Source: an uncultured Methylococcales bacterium
Lineage (GTDB): Bacteria > Pseudomonadota > Gammaproteobacteria > Methylococcales > Methylomonadaceae
NCBI GenBank assembly: GCA_913019935.1
Contig: CAJVZC010000001.1
Coordinates: forward strand, 32,968 to 96,967
Direction of reading: 5' to 3'
Length of the DNA: 64,000 nt
A program made the translations under genes and the position numbers. The notes beneath the pieces were generated by a model. That model was not told the origin of the DNA. It saw only the letters and a program-made list of their open reading frames with translations, and searched no databases. Of this stretch, positions 44,515-54,547 are shown piece by piece. How positions within the stretch are numbered: the first letter of the stretch is position 1; each line of letters starts with the position of its first letter.

Positions 44515-45825
44515 CTAGTTGGCCTGCATTAATGCTTCAATCGCCGCAATAGTTTTAGGTGCCGCCTCAGTTAAGACCTCACACCCCTTTTCTGTTACTA
44601 AAATATCATCTTCAATCCGAATTCCAATACCTCGCCACTGTGGCGCTACTGACGTATCCTGTTCTGGAATATAAAGCCCGGGCTCAATAGTCAACACCAT
44701 TCCTGCTTCTAATAATCGCCACTGCCCATCTATTTTATAATCGCCGACATCATGCACATCCATCCCCAACCAATGCCCAATTCGATGCATATAATAAGGC
44801 TTGTAGGCCTCTTGCTCAATTAATTCACTAACTACACCGGTTAAGATACCTAATTCCACCAAACCTGCGGTTAACACCTCAATAGCAATATCATGCGAAC
44901 AATTCCAAGGCGTCCCCGGTTGCACTTGTTCAATAGCCGCTAACTGGGCATCTAAGACGAGCTGATACAATAATTTTTGAGGCTCACTGAATCGACCTGA
45001 AACCGGAAAAGTCCGGGTAATATCCGCTGCATAATAATCGCATTCAGAACCGGCATCGATTAACAACAAATCACCTGTCTGTAGGCGTGAAGCATTATCG
45101 GTGTAATGCAATATACAAGCATTCGCACCCCCTGCAACAATTGAGGGATAGGCAGGTGACCTATGCCCATGAAACATAAATTCATGAATCAACTCTGCCT
45201 CAACTTGAAATTCATATTGGCACAATCGACAATTCTGCATAGCTCGTTTATGCGCCTTAGTGGAGACTTCTGCGGCTTGGCGCATCAAAGCAATTTCTTG
45301 AGGGCTCTTAAAAAGGCGCATCTCATGCAGCACATGTTCTAAAGAAACAAACTCGCCCGGCACACGTATCCCCGAACGACTACTCCCTCTTAAGGTATTA
45401 ACCCACTCTAGAATATGATGGTTTATTTCACTATCTCGTCCCATCGGATAAAACACACGGGCCTTATTTTCAAGTAGACCCGGTAAAATATCGTCCAAGT
45501 CTTCAATAGGAAAAGCGTCATCTGCTCCATACTCTTCAACGGCACCTTCTAAGCCGGCATGAGCACCTTCCCATAATGCCTTTTGGGCATCAAACTCAGG
45601 ACAAAACAACATATATTCCCCTTGCTGACGACCGGGAATAAAAACAGCAACAGCATCTGCCTCTGCAAATCCTGTTAAATAATAAAAATCGCTGTCTTGG
45701 CGAAAAGGATAATCAACATCTCGATTACGGTTTTTTTCGGTCGCACTGGCAATAATAGCAATGCTACCTTCACCGATTGCTTCCATTAAAAAACGCCGTC
45801 GACGCTTAAATTCTTCTTGATTCAT
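44515..45825 (-). CDS. pepP: Xaa-Pro aminopeptidase
   Basis: DFYYLTGFAEADAV, LLIDAGSECDYYAADITRTFPVSG, HRIGHWLGMDVHDVG, TIEPGLYIP. Confidence 0.95.
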   Translation of the reverse strand: MNQEEFKRRRRFLMEAIGEGSIAIIASATEKNRNRDVDYPFRQDSDFYYLTGFAEADAVAVFIPGRQQGEYMLFCPEFDAQKALWEGAHAGLEGAVEEYGADDAFPIEDLDDILPGLLENKARVFYPMGRDSEINHHILEWVNTLRGSSRSGIRVPGEFVSLEHVLHEMRLFKSPQEIALMRQAAEVSTKAHKRAMQNCRLCQYEFQVEAELIHEFMFHGHRSPAYPSIVAGGANACILHYTDNASRLQTGDLLLIDAGSECDYYAADITRTFPVSGRFSEPQKLLYQLVLDAQLAAIEQVQPGTPWNCSHDIAIEVLTAGLVELGILTGVVSELIEQEAYKPYYMHRIGHWLGMDVHDVGDYKIDGQWRLLEAGMVLTIEPGLYIPEQDTSVAPQWRGIGIRIEDDILVTEKGCEVLTEAAPKTIAAIEALMQAN

Positions 45826-45853
45826 GTAGTTTCTTTTTTAAAAACGAACTGTT

Positions 45854-46378
45854 TTAATGTAAGGCCTCAGCATCACCTTCTGAAGACAGGTCAGACTGAA
45901 CAACCTGCACGGCGACGCGCACATACTCCACTAACTCAAAAAAAGCTGTCTCATCTTCTTCACCCTCAACATCACTATCAACCTGCGTGAATTCAACTAG
46001 GTCTTTCAAAAGCTCACCACTCTCACCGGGCCAATCATCTCCTGAACGGGTAAACCCCAGCCCCAGTAAAAAGCCTAAACACCAATGCCGTAGCGCCTCG
46101 ACACGATTAGACAAACTTTCCTCATCATCAGGCAATAACAAATCGAACTCAAAACCACCCTCACTCAATAATTTAGCGGTCTGTTCAAACAGGGCTAACA
46201 AAGCCAACTTTTCAACATCGGTCAAAGGATTGGATTCTGCTAATAATTCTTTTAACCATAAGTCACTGGATACTCGAATATCAACACACAACATGCCGGT
46301 GGCAAGACCGTGCGCTTCAGCCGCATTACTGGTTACACCGGCATCCATTAACAAGGCATCAATAGTTAAATATGTCAT
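45854..46378 (-). CDS. ygfB: UPF0149 family protein YgfB
   Basis: EAHGLATGMLCV...HWCLGFLLGLG; conserved position upstream of pepP and divergent from zapA. Confidence 0.88.
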   Translation of the reverse strand: MTYLTIDALLMDAGVTSNAAEAHGLATGMLCVDIRVSSDLWLKELLAESNPLTDVEKLALLALFEQTAKLLSEGGFEFDLLLPDDEESLSNRVEALRHWCLGFLLGLGFTRSGDDWPGESGELLKDLVEFTQVDSDVEGEEDETAFFELVEYVRVAVQVVQSDLSSEGDAEALH

Positions 46379-46487
46379 AAAATAGTGTTTACCCTTTTTG
46401 TAACTTTAATAAACCGGAGCTCTTATGCTACTATTTAAGCTCCATTCTAAACTAGCAATGATTCTAACATTAACCGCATTCTCAACT

Positions 46488-46700
46488 ATGGCAAGTGAAA
46501 ACAATCAACTCCAGATCCTTGAAGAAAAACTGGATAACCTTATCCAGATGTGTAATTCCATTACCGAAGAAAATGAATTGCTAAAAATCAAGCAGGCTGA
46601 GTTAATCCGTGAAAAATCGAGACTCATCGAGAAAACGATTCTTGCAAAAACAAAAGTTGAATCCATGATAACACGACTCAAATCAATGGAGCATATGTGA
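46488..46700 (+). CDS. TIGR02449-type ZapB-like coiled-coil protein
   Basis: MASENNQLQILEEKLDNLIQMCNSITEENELLKIKQAEL; ATG at 46488 preferred to the longer ORF start (46425); precedes zapA. Confidence 0.75.
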   Translation: MASENNQLQILEEKLDNLIQMCNSITEENELLKIKQAELIREKSRLIEKTILAKTKVESMITRLKSMEHM

Positions 46701-46996
46701 TGACAAAAAACTGCTCTGTTTTACTGCCTATCTTCGGAAAAGAATATAAGGTTTCCTGCTCCGCTGAGGAAAAAAATAATCTCTTACATTCAGCGCAATT
46801 ACTTGATAAAAGAATGCGTGAAATTCGAGACTCAGGAAAAGTCACTAACGCAGAAAGAGTCGCGGTTATGGCAGCCCTAAATCTTGTCCACGATATTGAC
46901 CCGACAACAATTGAAAATCCACAATTAAACCCTGAGATTGACCGTCACCTATTACGATTACAAAGAAAAATAGATAACACACTCGAAAAAGCTTAA
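46697..46996 (+). CDS. zapA: Cell division protein ZapA
   Basis: VLLPIFGKEYKVSCSAEEKNNLLHSAQLLDKRMREIRDSGKVTNAERVAVMAALNL. Confidence 0.92.
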   Translation: MMTKNCSVLLPIFGKEYKVSCSAEEKNNLLHSAQLLDKRMREIRDSGKVTNAERVAVMAALNLVHDIDPTTIENPQLNPEIDRHLLRLQRKIDNTLEKA

Positions 46997-47036
46997 TTTC
47001 CGATTTCCCTTCCCTCATAACTACGTTAGAATGCAC

Positions 47037-47219
47037 TGTGTCTCCTGTAGCAACCGAGGCGTATTTGGTCTTCTTGGGCTTAGATACAACCTTAGGGTAC
47101 AGACATTGACCATGGTGCGCATGTCCGTTAACGGAAAGCCTTTTTGGCCAATAATGTTCCCACTTGAACCCCTGGTTCAAGAACAAAAATACAAAACGGT
47201 GCACATGGGAGACGCCAAT
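47037..47219 (+). ncRNA. ssrS: 6S RNA
   Basis: Directly after zapA; closing stem GTCTCC (47040-47045)/GGAGAC (47208-47213); conserved central GTCCGTTAACGGAAAGCCT and CACTTGAACCCCTGGTTCAAG elements resembling E. coli 6S; upstream -10 TAGAAT at 47027. Confidence 0.85.
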
Positions 47220-47222
47220 CAA

Positions 47223-47243
47223 TGTGCTGGATCATGACCAGCA
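47223..47243. other. Hairpin GTGCTGG-atcatga-CCAGCAC downstream of 6S RNA
   Basis: Perfect 7-bp stem with 7-nt loop, no clear U-tract. Confidence 0.5.
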
Positions 47244-47299
47244 CAACGGTCTAGAATCACCCCATATAGGTCGCACACCTATCCCCTCTTGAATATTCG

Positions 47300-48295
47300 C
47301 TAAGTTAACAACCCTTGCGCCTGCTCAACCACTGAAACTGCGGGAATTTCAACAATAGAAAAATCCTGTTTATTCAACTTTAACGGATTAACCTTAGAGG
47401 GCGACTTTATAGCACTATTTATTTCAGTCTGATAAATACGACTGACGGGTGTTGGCCCAAACAAAGTAATGGACGGCCGATTCAATCCCCAAGCCATGTG
47501 CGTAGGACCGGTGTCATTCCCAATCATCAAATCTGAATTTGCTATCACCGCCTTTAATCCGTTCATCGTTAATTTAGGCAAAACCCTTGCAAACGCTGAA
47601 CGTTTCGCAATCCAATCAGCACGCTCTTTTTCTAGTTCGGTCGCCCAGAGGATTAAACTATTTTGTTGCAGCGCTTCTATCACTTCAAGAAAGTTCTCTT
47701 TTGGATAATTTCGACTTTCCCACGTTGAACCAATCGCAAAAACAATGTTTTTCTTTGTCGTAGAAAAATACCCTTCATAGCTATCACTGCAATCGCGATA
47801 AAATAAAAAAGGCTGCTTATTCATGATCATCGCTTCACTCACCCGAAAGCCTAAAGACTCGGTAATGACCTGTACATTTCGATCAATCGTATTGCCCACG
47901 TATGGGCTAGCAATGGTCTTGTTATAAAACATCGCTGCCAAACTCTCGCGCGCCGAAACCCTATCAAACCCAGCAGTATTTTTACCTAACAGCCGACTCA
48001 CTACAGCCGATTTTATTAAACCCTGCGCATCGATAATCCAATCATAATCATTTTCTGAAAAAGATTTGAGTTGCTTAAATTGCTGGGAAATACCTTTTTT
48101 ATTCTTTTTTAAAGCCTTTAAATTAACCACATTAATTTGATCAATATCAGGATTATCTGCCAATAATTCAGCAAAAGCAGCCTCTACAAACCAATGAATC
48201 TGAATACCCTGACTATGACGTCTTAAAAACTGCAAAGCGACCATCGCATGGACAATATCACCGAGCGCCGATAACTTAACAATTGCAATCTTCAC
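47300..48295 (-). CDS. waaC: Lipopolysaccharide heptosyltransferase I
   Basis: MKIAIVKLSALGDIVHAMVALQFLRRH; GNDTGPTHMAWGLNRPSITLFGPTP. Confidence 0.92.
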   Translation of the reverse strand: MKIAIVKLSALGDIVHAMVALQFLRRHSQGIQIHWFVEAAFAELLADNPDIDQINVVNLKALKKNKKGISQQFKQLKSFSENDYDWIIDAQGLIKSAVVSRLLGKNTAGFDRVSARESLAAMFYNKTIASPYVGNTIDRNVQVITESLGFRVSEAMIMNKQPFLFYRDCSDSYEGYFSTTKKNIVFAIGSTWESRNYPKENFLEVIEALQQNSLILWATELEKERADWIAKRSAFARVLPKLTMNGLKAVIANSDLMIGNDTGPTHMAWGLNRPSITLFGPTPVSRIYQTEINSAIKSPSKVNPLKLNKQDFSIVEIPAVSVVEQAQGLLT

Positions 48296-49311
48296 AGGTT
48301 AAAAGTACTTATTTCAGAAAGAACGCGATCTGAGGTAATCTCAGTCAAACAGTGCGTATGCCCTAAGGGACATTCTCGTTTAAAACAAGGAGCACATGAC
48401 TTTTGTAAAGAAACAATCCTAGCACCTTGATGTAACGGTGGGGTAAACCCAGGGTCTGAAGAGCCATAAATCGCAACCAAAGGCTTATTTAAAGCCGCTG
48501 CAACATGCATCAATCCAGAATCGTTACTCACAACGACATCAACTAACGATAATAAATCAACCGCTTCTGCTAAGGTTGTCTTACCAATGAAATCTATACA
48601 CTGATTATTCGTTAACAGATTAATCTGCTCAGCAACGTCTCGATCCTTATCCGAACCTAATAACATCACCTGCCAACCTTCGGCTATTTTAGCCTTCGCA
48701 ACGGCGGCAAAACGCTCCGGTAACCAACGCTTAGCCAGACCATATTCAGCACCCGGACATAAGGCTAAAATGCGCCCCCCCGTGTCGAGATGGAATTTAT
48801 CTTTTACAACGCCAAGCTCAATTTGACTTACCTGCAACTTCGGTATTGGAATATCAGCCGGACACCCACCATCGACTAACCCCAAAGACACAAAACGCTG
48901 TACGGTCATGGGCAAATCCTGTTTAAATAATTTACGAGGCTCTGTTAACAGCCCCCAGCGGCACTCGCCCAAATAACCAATTCGCTGTGGTATTTTCGCC
49001 GCGAAAGGCACTAAAGCAGACTTCCAAGAATTAGGTAGCACCACCGCTTGCTGGTAATGTTCTGCGATTAAATGGCGTCCTAACTTAAAACGATCCCCCA
49101 GCCCCAACTGACCATGCCCTAAGGGCATAGCCACCGACTTATTCACTTCTGGCATACGTGCCAATAAAGGAAAAGTCCAAGCCGGTGCAAGCACATCTAT
49201 CTGAGTATCTGGGTTTAAGCTCTTTAACGTTATAAATAAACTTTGCGCCATAACCATATCGCCAATCCACGATGGACCGACAATTAAAACTTTTTCCAAA
49301 TCACCCGCCAC
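48292..49311 (-). CDS. waaF: Lipopolysaccharide heptosyltransferase II
   Basis: VLIVGPSWIGDMVMAQSLF; VVSNDSGLMHVAAALNKPLVAIYGSSDP. Confidence 0.94.
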   Translation of the reverse strand: MAGDLEKVLIVGPSWIGDMVMAQSLFITLKSLNPDTQIDVLAPAWTFPLLARMPEVNKSVAMPLGHGQLGLGDRFKLGRHLIAEHYQQAVVLPNSWKSALVPFAAKIPQRIGYLGECRWGLLTEPRKLFKQDLPMTVQRFVSLGLVDGGCPADIPIPKLQVSQIELGVVKDKFHLDTGGRILALCPGAEYGLAKRWLPERFAAVAKAKIAEGWQVMLLGSDKDRDVAEQINLLTNNQCIDFIGKTTLAEAVDLLSLVDVVVSNDSGLMHVAAALNKPLVAIYGSSDPGFTPPLHQGARIVSLQKSCAPCFKRECPLGHTHCLTEITSDRVLSEISTFNL

Positions 49312-49312
49312 C

Positions 49313-50254
49313 TTAATTCACGTAATCCAACCATTCCTGATGATCATCTCGACGCCCACCGACATAATCAAAATATAGCGCCTGTATTTGCTGGGTGATA
49401 GGCCCTCTTGTACCGTCACCAATCAAGCGCCCATCATATTCACGAATCGGAGTTACTTCTGCTGCTGACCCAGTAAAAAAAGCCTCGTCAGCGACATAAA
49501 CTTCATCACGAGAAATACGCTTTTCTATGACCTCATAACCATGCTCCTTAGCAATAATCATAATTGTTTCACGCGTAATCCCCTCTAGCGCCGAAGTGGT
49601 TTCAGGTGTAAAAATTTTACCATTACGAATAATAAATAAATTCTCCCCGCTGCCTTCAGCCACAAAACCCTCATGGTCTAACAATAACGCCTCGTCATAA
49701 CCGGTTGACAATGCCTCTTGTAAGGCCAATATTGAATTAATATAATTACCGTTAGCTTTTGCCTTACACATCGTGCTGTTAACATGATTACGGGTGTATG
49801 AAGAGGTTCTAATACGAATCCCTTTTTCAAGATTTTCATCGCCTAAATACGCACCCCACTCCCAAGCGGCAACCATCACATGAACCTTTAAGTTATCCGC
49901 TCGCAAGCCCATACCTTCAGAACCATAAAAACACATGGTGCGAATATAAGCGCTGTCGAGTTGGTTTAAATTAATCGCCTCTCGTTGCGCCTTATTCAAC
50001 TCGTCTTTAGTAAAAGGCATCTTCATCATAAGAATCTGAGCGGATCGAAACAATCGATCAGTATGCTCTTTAAGCTTAAAGATAGCGGGGCCTTGATCGG
50101 TATTATAAGCTCTAATACCTTCGAAAACGCCGGCGCCATAATGCAAGGTATGCGTTAATACATGAACCTTCGCCTCACGCCAAGGTAGCCATTCTCCGTC
50201 CATCCAGATAACACCATCTCTGTCATCCATCGTCATTATTCTTTCTCCCACCAT
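49313..50254 (-). CDS. ilvE: Branched-chain amino acid aminotransferase
   Basis: HTLHYGAGVFEGIRAY, GYDEALLLDHEGFVAEGSGENLFI. Confidence 0.95.
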   Translation of the reverse strand: MVGERIMTMDDRDGVIWMDGEWLPWREAKVHVLTHTLHYGAGVFEGIRAYNTDQGPAIFKLKEHTDRLFRSAQILMMKMPFTKDELNKAQREAINLNQLDSAYIRTMCFYGSEGMGLRADNLKVHVMVAAWEWGAYLGDENLEKGIRIRTSSYTRNHVNSTMCKAKANGNYINSILALQEALSTGYDEALLLDHEGFVAEGSGENLFIIRNGKIFTPETTSALEGITRETIMIIAKEHGYEVIEKRISRDEVYVADEAFFTGSAAEVTPIREYDGRLIGDGTRGPITQQIQALYFDYVGGRRDDHQEWLDYVN

Positions 50255-50266
50255 ATCATCATTAAA

Positions 50267-53161
50267 TTAATCCATTATAGCGTGCCATACAGACTCTACC
50301 TGTGAACGTAATTCTTCAACACATTTAACATCAACTTTAACGCCCTGCCCCTGCAGAACTTGCTGGTGATTCTTAATACGATACTCACAATAAGCCTGTT
50401 GCAAAACAGCGGCATTCGGTTCAGAAAGCAGCCCTTTTTTCTGCAAAAGTTGGAGTAATCTAATGTTATCGGTGAATGTGACTAAATCTAAATTACTTTC
50501 AGCATAAGCTAATACATAAAATTGTACTATAAACTCAATATCGACAATACCTCCAGTCCCATATTTTAGGTCAAACAAGGTCTCATGGGGTTTTAAAAAA
50601 TGATCCTGCATTTTCAAACGCATGGCTAAAACCTCTCGTTTTAACACATCAAAGTCTCGAGATTGACTTAGAACTTGCTCACGAATAGCCGTAAACATTG
50701 CACCTATTGCTGGGTCCCCTGCGACAAAGCGACCTCGAACTAAAGCCTGATGTTCCCAAGTCCATGCGTTTTCTTGCTGATAAATCGCATACCCTTTGAC
50801 AGAAACGGCCAATAACCCTGAGGCGCCATTAGGACGCAAGCGCATATCTGTTTCATATAAAACACCAGACAATAATTTACTGTTTAACAAAAAGATAATC
50901 TTCTGCCCTAACCGGACATAAAATTCAACAACACTAATAGGCTTCAACCCATCGGTTAGCGCACGTTCATCAGTATTATGATATAAAAACACCATATCCA
51001 AATCGGAACCGTACCCCAATTCATAGCCCCCTAATTTTCCAAGACCAATCACTGCAAAGCCACTGGAGTCAAATTGACAGCCCTCGGGTACACCGTGTTT
51101 TTGGGTCAACAAATCCCAAGCCGAAAGAGCCACTTGCTGCAAAACCACTTCCGCAAGTGTTGTTAAATAATCACTAATCACCATGACAGGAATAATATCC
51201 ATGATGCCAGCCGCCGCCACACGAAGCATATTAACCTGCTTAAACTGACGCAACACATTCATTAAGACTTCTATATCACCGCTTTTGTTTTTCTCTACAA
51301 TAAAATTCAAATCAGCGCTTAACCGATCTTTCAACAGCGGCTCATACAATGTTCGACCGTCCAACAATTCATCTAATAACACCGGGTAAGTAGCCATTTG
51401 TTGGACTATCCATTCACTGGCTGCTGTTAATTTAATTAACCGCGCTAAGGCGTCAGGATTTTCAATCAAAAGAGAAAAATAAACATTACGACCGGCAACT
51501 TTTGACAATAAAATCAACAACCGTATTAACGTTTCATCTTGATTATCGACTTGTCTTACATTCTCAATCACTAAAGGAACCAACTGATCCAACGCTTCAG
51601 CGCCTTTAGTTGTTATCCGCCTGACTCCCACCGATTCTCTGAGCTTCTTAACTTGCTCTAAAAGACGCTCCGTGTCGATATAACCTAAATCAAACAAATC
51701 TGCCGTTAAAACATCATCATCTAAAACGCCAACCCAAATTGATAATCCTTTACTTTTTTTCTGTTCCGAACAAGAAAAAACCTGATCAAAGATGACTGAC
51801 ACCTGCAAACGGTATTGATCTAAAACAACTAAAAACTTCTCCCAGCTATCAAATCCCATTGAATATGCCAACAAAAACCTTCTGTTATCTTCTTTGGGTA
51901 AATTATGAACTTGCTCATCTCGGTATTGTTGTAAACGATTTTCTGTTTTCCTGAGAAAAACATAGGCTTCTCGTAAGACCTTAATATCATTGACCGGCAA
52001 TAACCCCAGTTCACTTAACCTATCCAGAACCACGAGCAATTGACGATGCTGTAAATCAATATCAGTTCCCCCTCGAATTAATTGAAAAGATTGAACGACA
52101 AATTCAATCTCTCTGATGCCGCCATGCCCTAACTTAATATTATCGGCCTGACCTTCGGCACTCAGTTTTTCTTTAATCTTGTACTTTAAGCGGCGCAACT
52201 CCTCAAAAGCGCCATAATCTAAATAGCGCCGGTAAACAAAGCGATTCAGTGTCGCCATTAATGATTCACCTAGATCATCACCTGCAATAATACGAACCTT
52301 AACCATCGCATAACGTTCCCACTCCCTAGCTTGTGTAAAATAATAATTTTCCAACCCTAAAAAGCTCATAACCCACGGACCACTGGCACCAAAAGGTCTT
52401 AACCGCGTATCCACACGATAAACAAATCCATCCTCTGTTACATCACTCAAAACACGGGTGAGCTTTTTTGCCAATCGAGAAAAGAAATCACCGTAATCTA
52501 AATGCTTTTTTCCTGTCGTGAGCACACCTGATTCGGCATAACAATAAATCAAATCGATATCAGAAGAAAAATTAAGCTCTCCACCGCCTAACTTACCCAT
52601 TGCCAAAACAACAAGACGCTGCTCCTTGCCATTAGATAAAACGGGCAGACCCCAGTACTGAGTCGCTTCTGCATGTAGAAAATCCAACGCATACTGAACA
52701 CAGGCATCGGCTAAAGCGGATAAGTCTGATAATGTTTCTTCTACAGAGGCCCAGCCTGCAATATCACGCCAAGCAATTCTAACCATTTCACGACGTCGAA
52801 ATACCCGCAACAAAGCCATTAATTCTTTTTCGTTAGTCGCGACTTGAGCAGCCAAAGCCTGCTTATAATCGTTTTTACCACCAATGGTTGTATATAGTGC
52901 TGTTCCTGAAACTATATCCGACCATAACTCAACATCTCTTACACAGCTTTCAGCAACGAACAAACTGGAACTGCAAACCGTTATCGCTGATTCAATAAAC
53001 TCACCATTAACCGGCTCCTTGAGCACACTTCCATCCACTCGTTCACACCAACGCCTAAAAGAACCTTCCAGCTCTTGTTTTACCGATTTAGGTAAGCGCG
53101 CTAAATTCGCTTCAAAATGACTAATACATGAACCGGTATTCATTTTCTTAACGGCCTCCAT
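50267..53161 (-). CDS. glnE: Bifunctional glutamine synthetase adenylyltransferase/deadenylase
   Basis: Two nucleotidyltransferase motifs: LGGGELNFSSDIDLIY and LGGYELGYGSDLDMVFLY; 964 aa. Confidence 0.95.
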   Translation of the reverse strand: MEAVKKMNTGSCISHFEANLARLPKSVKQELEGSFRRWCERVDGSVLKEPVNGEFIESAITVCSSSLFVAESCVRDVELWSDIVSGTALYTTIGGKNDYKQALAAQVATNEKELMALLRVFRRREMVRIAWRDIAGWASVEETLSDLSALADACVQYALDFLHAEATQYWGLPVLSNGKEQRLVVLAMGKLGGGELNFSSDIDLIYCYAESGVLTTGKKHLDYGDFFSRLAKKLTRVLSDVTEDGFVYRVDTRLRPFGASGPWVMSFLGLENYYFTQAREWERYAMVKVRIIAGDDLGESLMATLNRFVYRRYLDYGAFEELRRLKYKIKEKLSAEGQADNIKLGHGGIREIEFVVQSFQLIRGGTDIDLQHRQLLVVLDRLSELGLLPVNDIKVLREAYVFLRKTENRLQQYRDEQVHNLPKEDNRRFLLAYSMGFDSWEKFLVVLDQYRLQVSVIFDQVFSCSEQKKSKGLSIWVGVLDDDVLTADLFDLGYIDTERLLEQVKKLRESVGVRRITTKGAEALDQLVPLVIENVRQVDNQDETLIRLLILLSKVAGRNVYFSLLIENPDALARLIKLTAASEWIVQQMATYPVLLDELLDGRTLYEPLLKDRLSADLNFIVEKNKSGDIEVLMNVLRQFKQVNMLRVAAAGIMDIIPVMVISDYLTTLAEVVLQQVALSAWDLLTQKHGVPEGCQFDSSGFAVIGLGKLGGYELGYGSDLDMVFLYHNTDERALTDGLKPISVVEFYVRLGQKIIFLLNSKLLSGVLYETDMRLRPNGASGLLAVSVKGYAIYQQENAWTWEHQALVRGRFVAGDPAIGAMFTAIREQVLSQSRDFDVLKREVLAMRLKMQDHFLKPHETLFDLKYGTGGIVDIEFIVQFYVLAYAESNLDLVTFTDNIRLLQLLQKKGLLSEPNAAVLQQAYCEYRIKNHQQVLQGQGVKVDVKCVEELRSQVESVWHAIMD

Positions 53162-53291
53162 TAATTACCTATAACACTACATTCTGCTTACGGATTTTTT
53201 GAAAAAACACTGACTAGTAAGCTAATCGCGAAAGTGATAAAGTAAAAGAAAAATTTATCTGATAAATCTTATCATTGCTGTCAAAAATACG

Positions 53292-53741
53292 ATGAAAAAA
53301 ACTACACGACAAATCTGGGTGTTTTTTTATGCACTTACCCTAAGCTTATTGTTAACCGCGTGCTCGGATGACAACCAAAAAGAAGCCGTACAGACACCCT
53401 CAGCAGTTGTCAACGCGCCACAAAAGTTGAGCTTTGATCATGGCCATAACCAAGCAAAAGACATGGACAAGCATCCTTTTGAACATAAGTTTGCGCAGCA
53501 GTGCATCGCACGCGAAATAAAAAACTCAATCAATAAAGAAATTGACCGTGCTCGATTTAAAAAACCCTGCCTGTGTATCGCGACTTATATGATGAAAGAC
53601 TTAACCGCAACGGAAGCTCAAAAATTCCTAAGAGAACAAAAAAACACACAATCACTTCGCATTCGCTACGATAATGCTGCTTTCCATTGTCTACAACAAA
53701 AACAAACGCCACAAGCACCGACTATTTTTAAGTCCCGATAA
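53292..53741 (+). CDS. Hypothetical lipoprotein, His/Cys-containing
   Basis: Lipobox LLTAC; C-terminal C...KKPCLCIATYMMKDLTATEAQKFL pattern. Confidence 0.7.
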   Translation: MKKTTRQIWVFFYALTLSLLLTACSDDNQKEAVQTPSAVVNAPQKLSFDHGHNQAKDMDKHPFEHKFAQQCIAREIKNSINKEIDRARFKKPCLCIATYMMKDLTATEAQKFLREQKNTQSLRIRYDNAAFHCLQQKQTPQAPTIFKSR

Positions 53742-53779
53742 CTGCACGAGCCACGGCTAACCCTAGTATCCCCGCTGAT

Positions 53780-54547
53780 TTACGGCGGGTAGATAACCCC
53801 TTTAGCGGCTAAATCCTTGATAATTTCCAGCCCACCGTTGTAAATAACACTCGACTTAAAATCAACAAACTCGCCGGCCAACGCCTTTAAACAATCATCC
53901 ACCAACCAAACAGGCTGCTGCTGAAGTAGCTGAAGCAAGCGAAAGGTTATCGGTGTCATTTCTATAAAATTAACATCTAAATCACTATTCCGATAAACCA
54001 ACAAAAAAGTGGCCACCTCGGGCGGACATTGTGGTTTAAAATCTGAAGAAATTAAGTGTACTGGATACTGATAAGCCAATGGCCAAGCTAAGGACGACAA
54101 GGCGACTTCGGTCGTCAACGGCTCCAAAATAAAAGGGCTATAATTCTCAGGTTGCCTATCGGTAGAAATAGCTAATGCCAATTCGACCCATTCATAATGC
54201 GCCAATTCCAACATGAATGGATGGTCGCCTGCCAATGGAACGCGTTCCTCCTGAAGGTAAGTCAGAAATTCTTCCGGTATTTCGGAGAAATACGGACTCT
54301 TACTGCTATGAACAAGAAAATAATCCTGACACAATTGTTTCCATGTCTCATCTTCAATAAGGGAACGTAAAATAGGAAAACTCGTTTCTAGAAAACTAGA
54401 GATATTGTTAAACATCAGCTCACGATGAATATCAATCCGCTCGGGTACGATACCTTCTGGAACAGGACAAGCCTGTGGATTTCTTAAATAATCAGTAAAT
54501 GCTGCCTGCTTCTGCTGAAAAGAAAAAACATTACCTTTGTTAGCCAT
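53780..54547 (-). CDS. hvfC: DUF2063-type HvfC/MbnC-like RiPP modification partner
   Basis: FSFQQKQAAFTDYLRNPQACPVPEGIVPERIDIHRELMFNNISSFLETSFPILRSLI; overlaps DUF692 gene. Confidence 0.85.
   Translation of the reverse strand: MANKGNVFSFQQKQAAFTDYLRNPQACPVPEGIVPERIDIHRELMFNNISSFLETSFPILRSLIEDETWKQLCQDYFLVHSSKSPYFSEIPEEFLTYLQEERVPLAGDHPFMLELAHYEWVELALAISTDRQPENYSPFILEPLTTEVALSSLAWPLAYQYPVHLISSDFKPQCPPEVATFLLVYRNSDLDVNFIEMTPITFRLLQLLQQQPVWLVDDCLKALAGEFVDFKSSVIYNGGLEIIKDLAAKGVIYPP

Noticed and set aside
45987-46385. 132-aa plus-strand ORF
   Set aside because: Antisense to ygfB, Ser/Asn/Lys-rich shadow translation
46866-47237. ORFs 46866..47222 (-) and 47031..47237 (+)
   Set aside because: They overlie zapA and the 6S RNA; composition follows RNA structure rather than a protein
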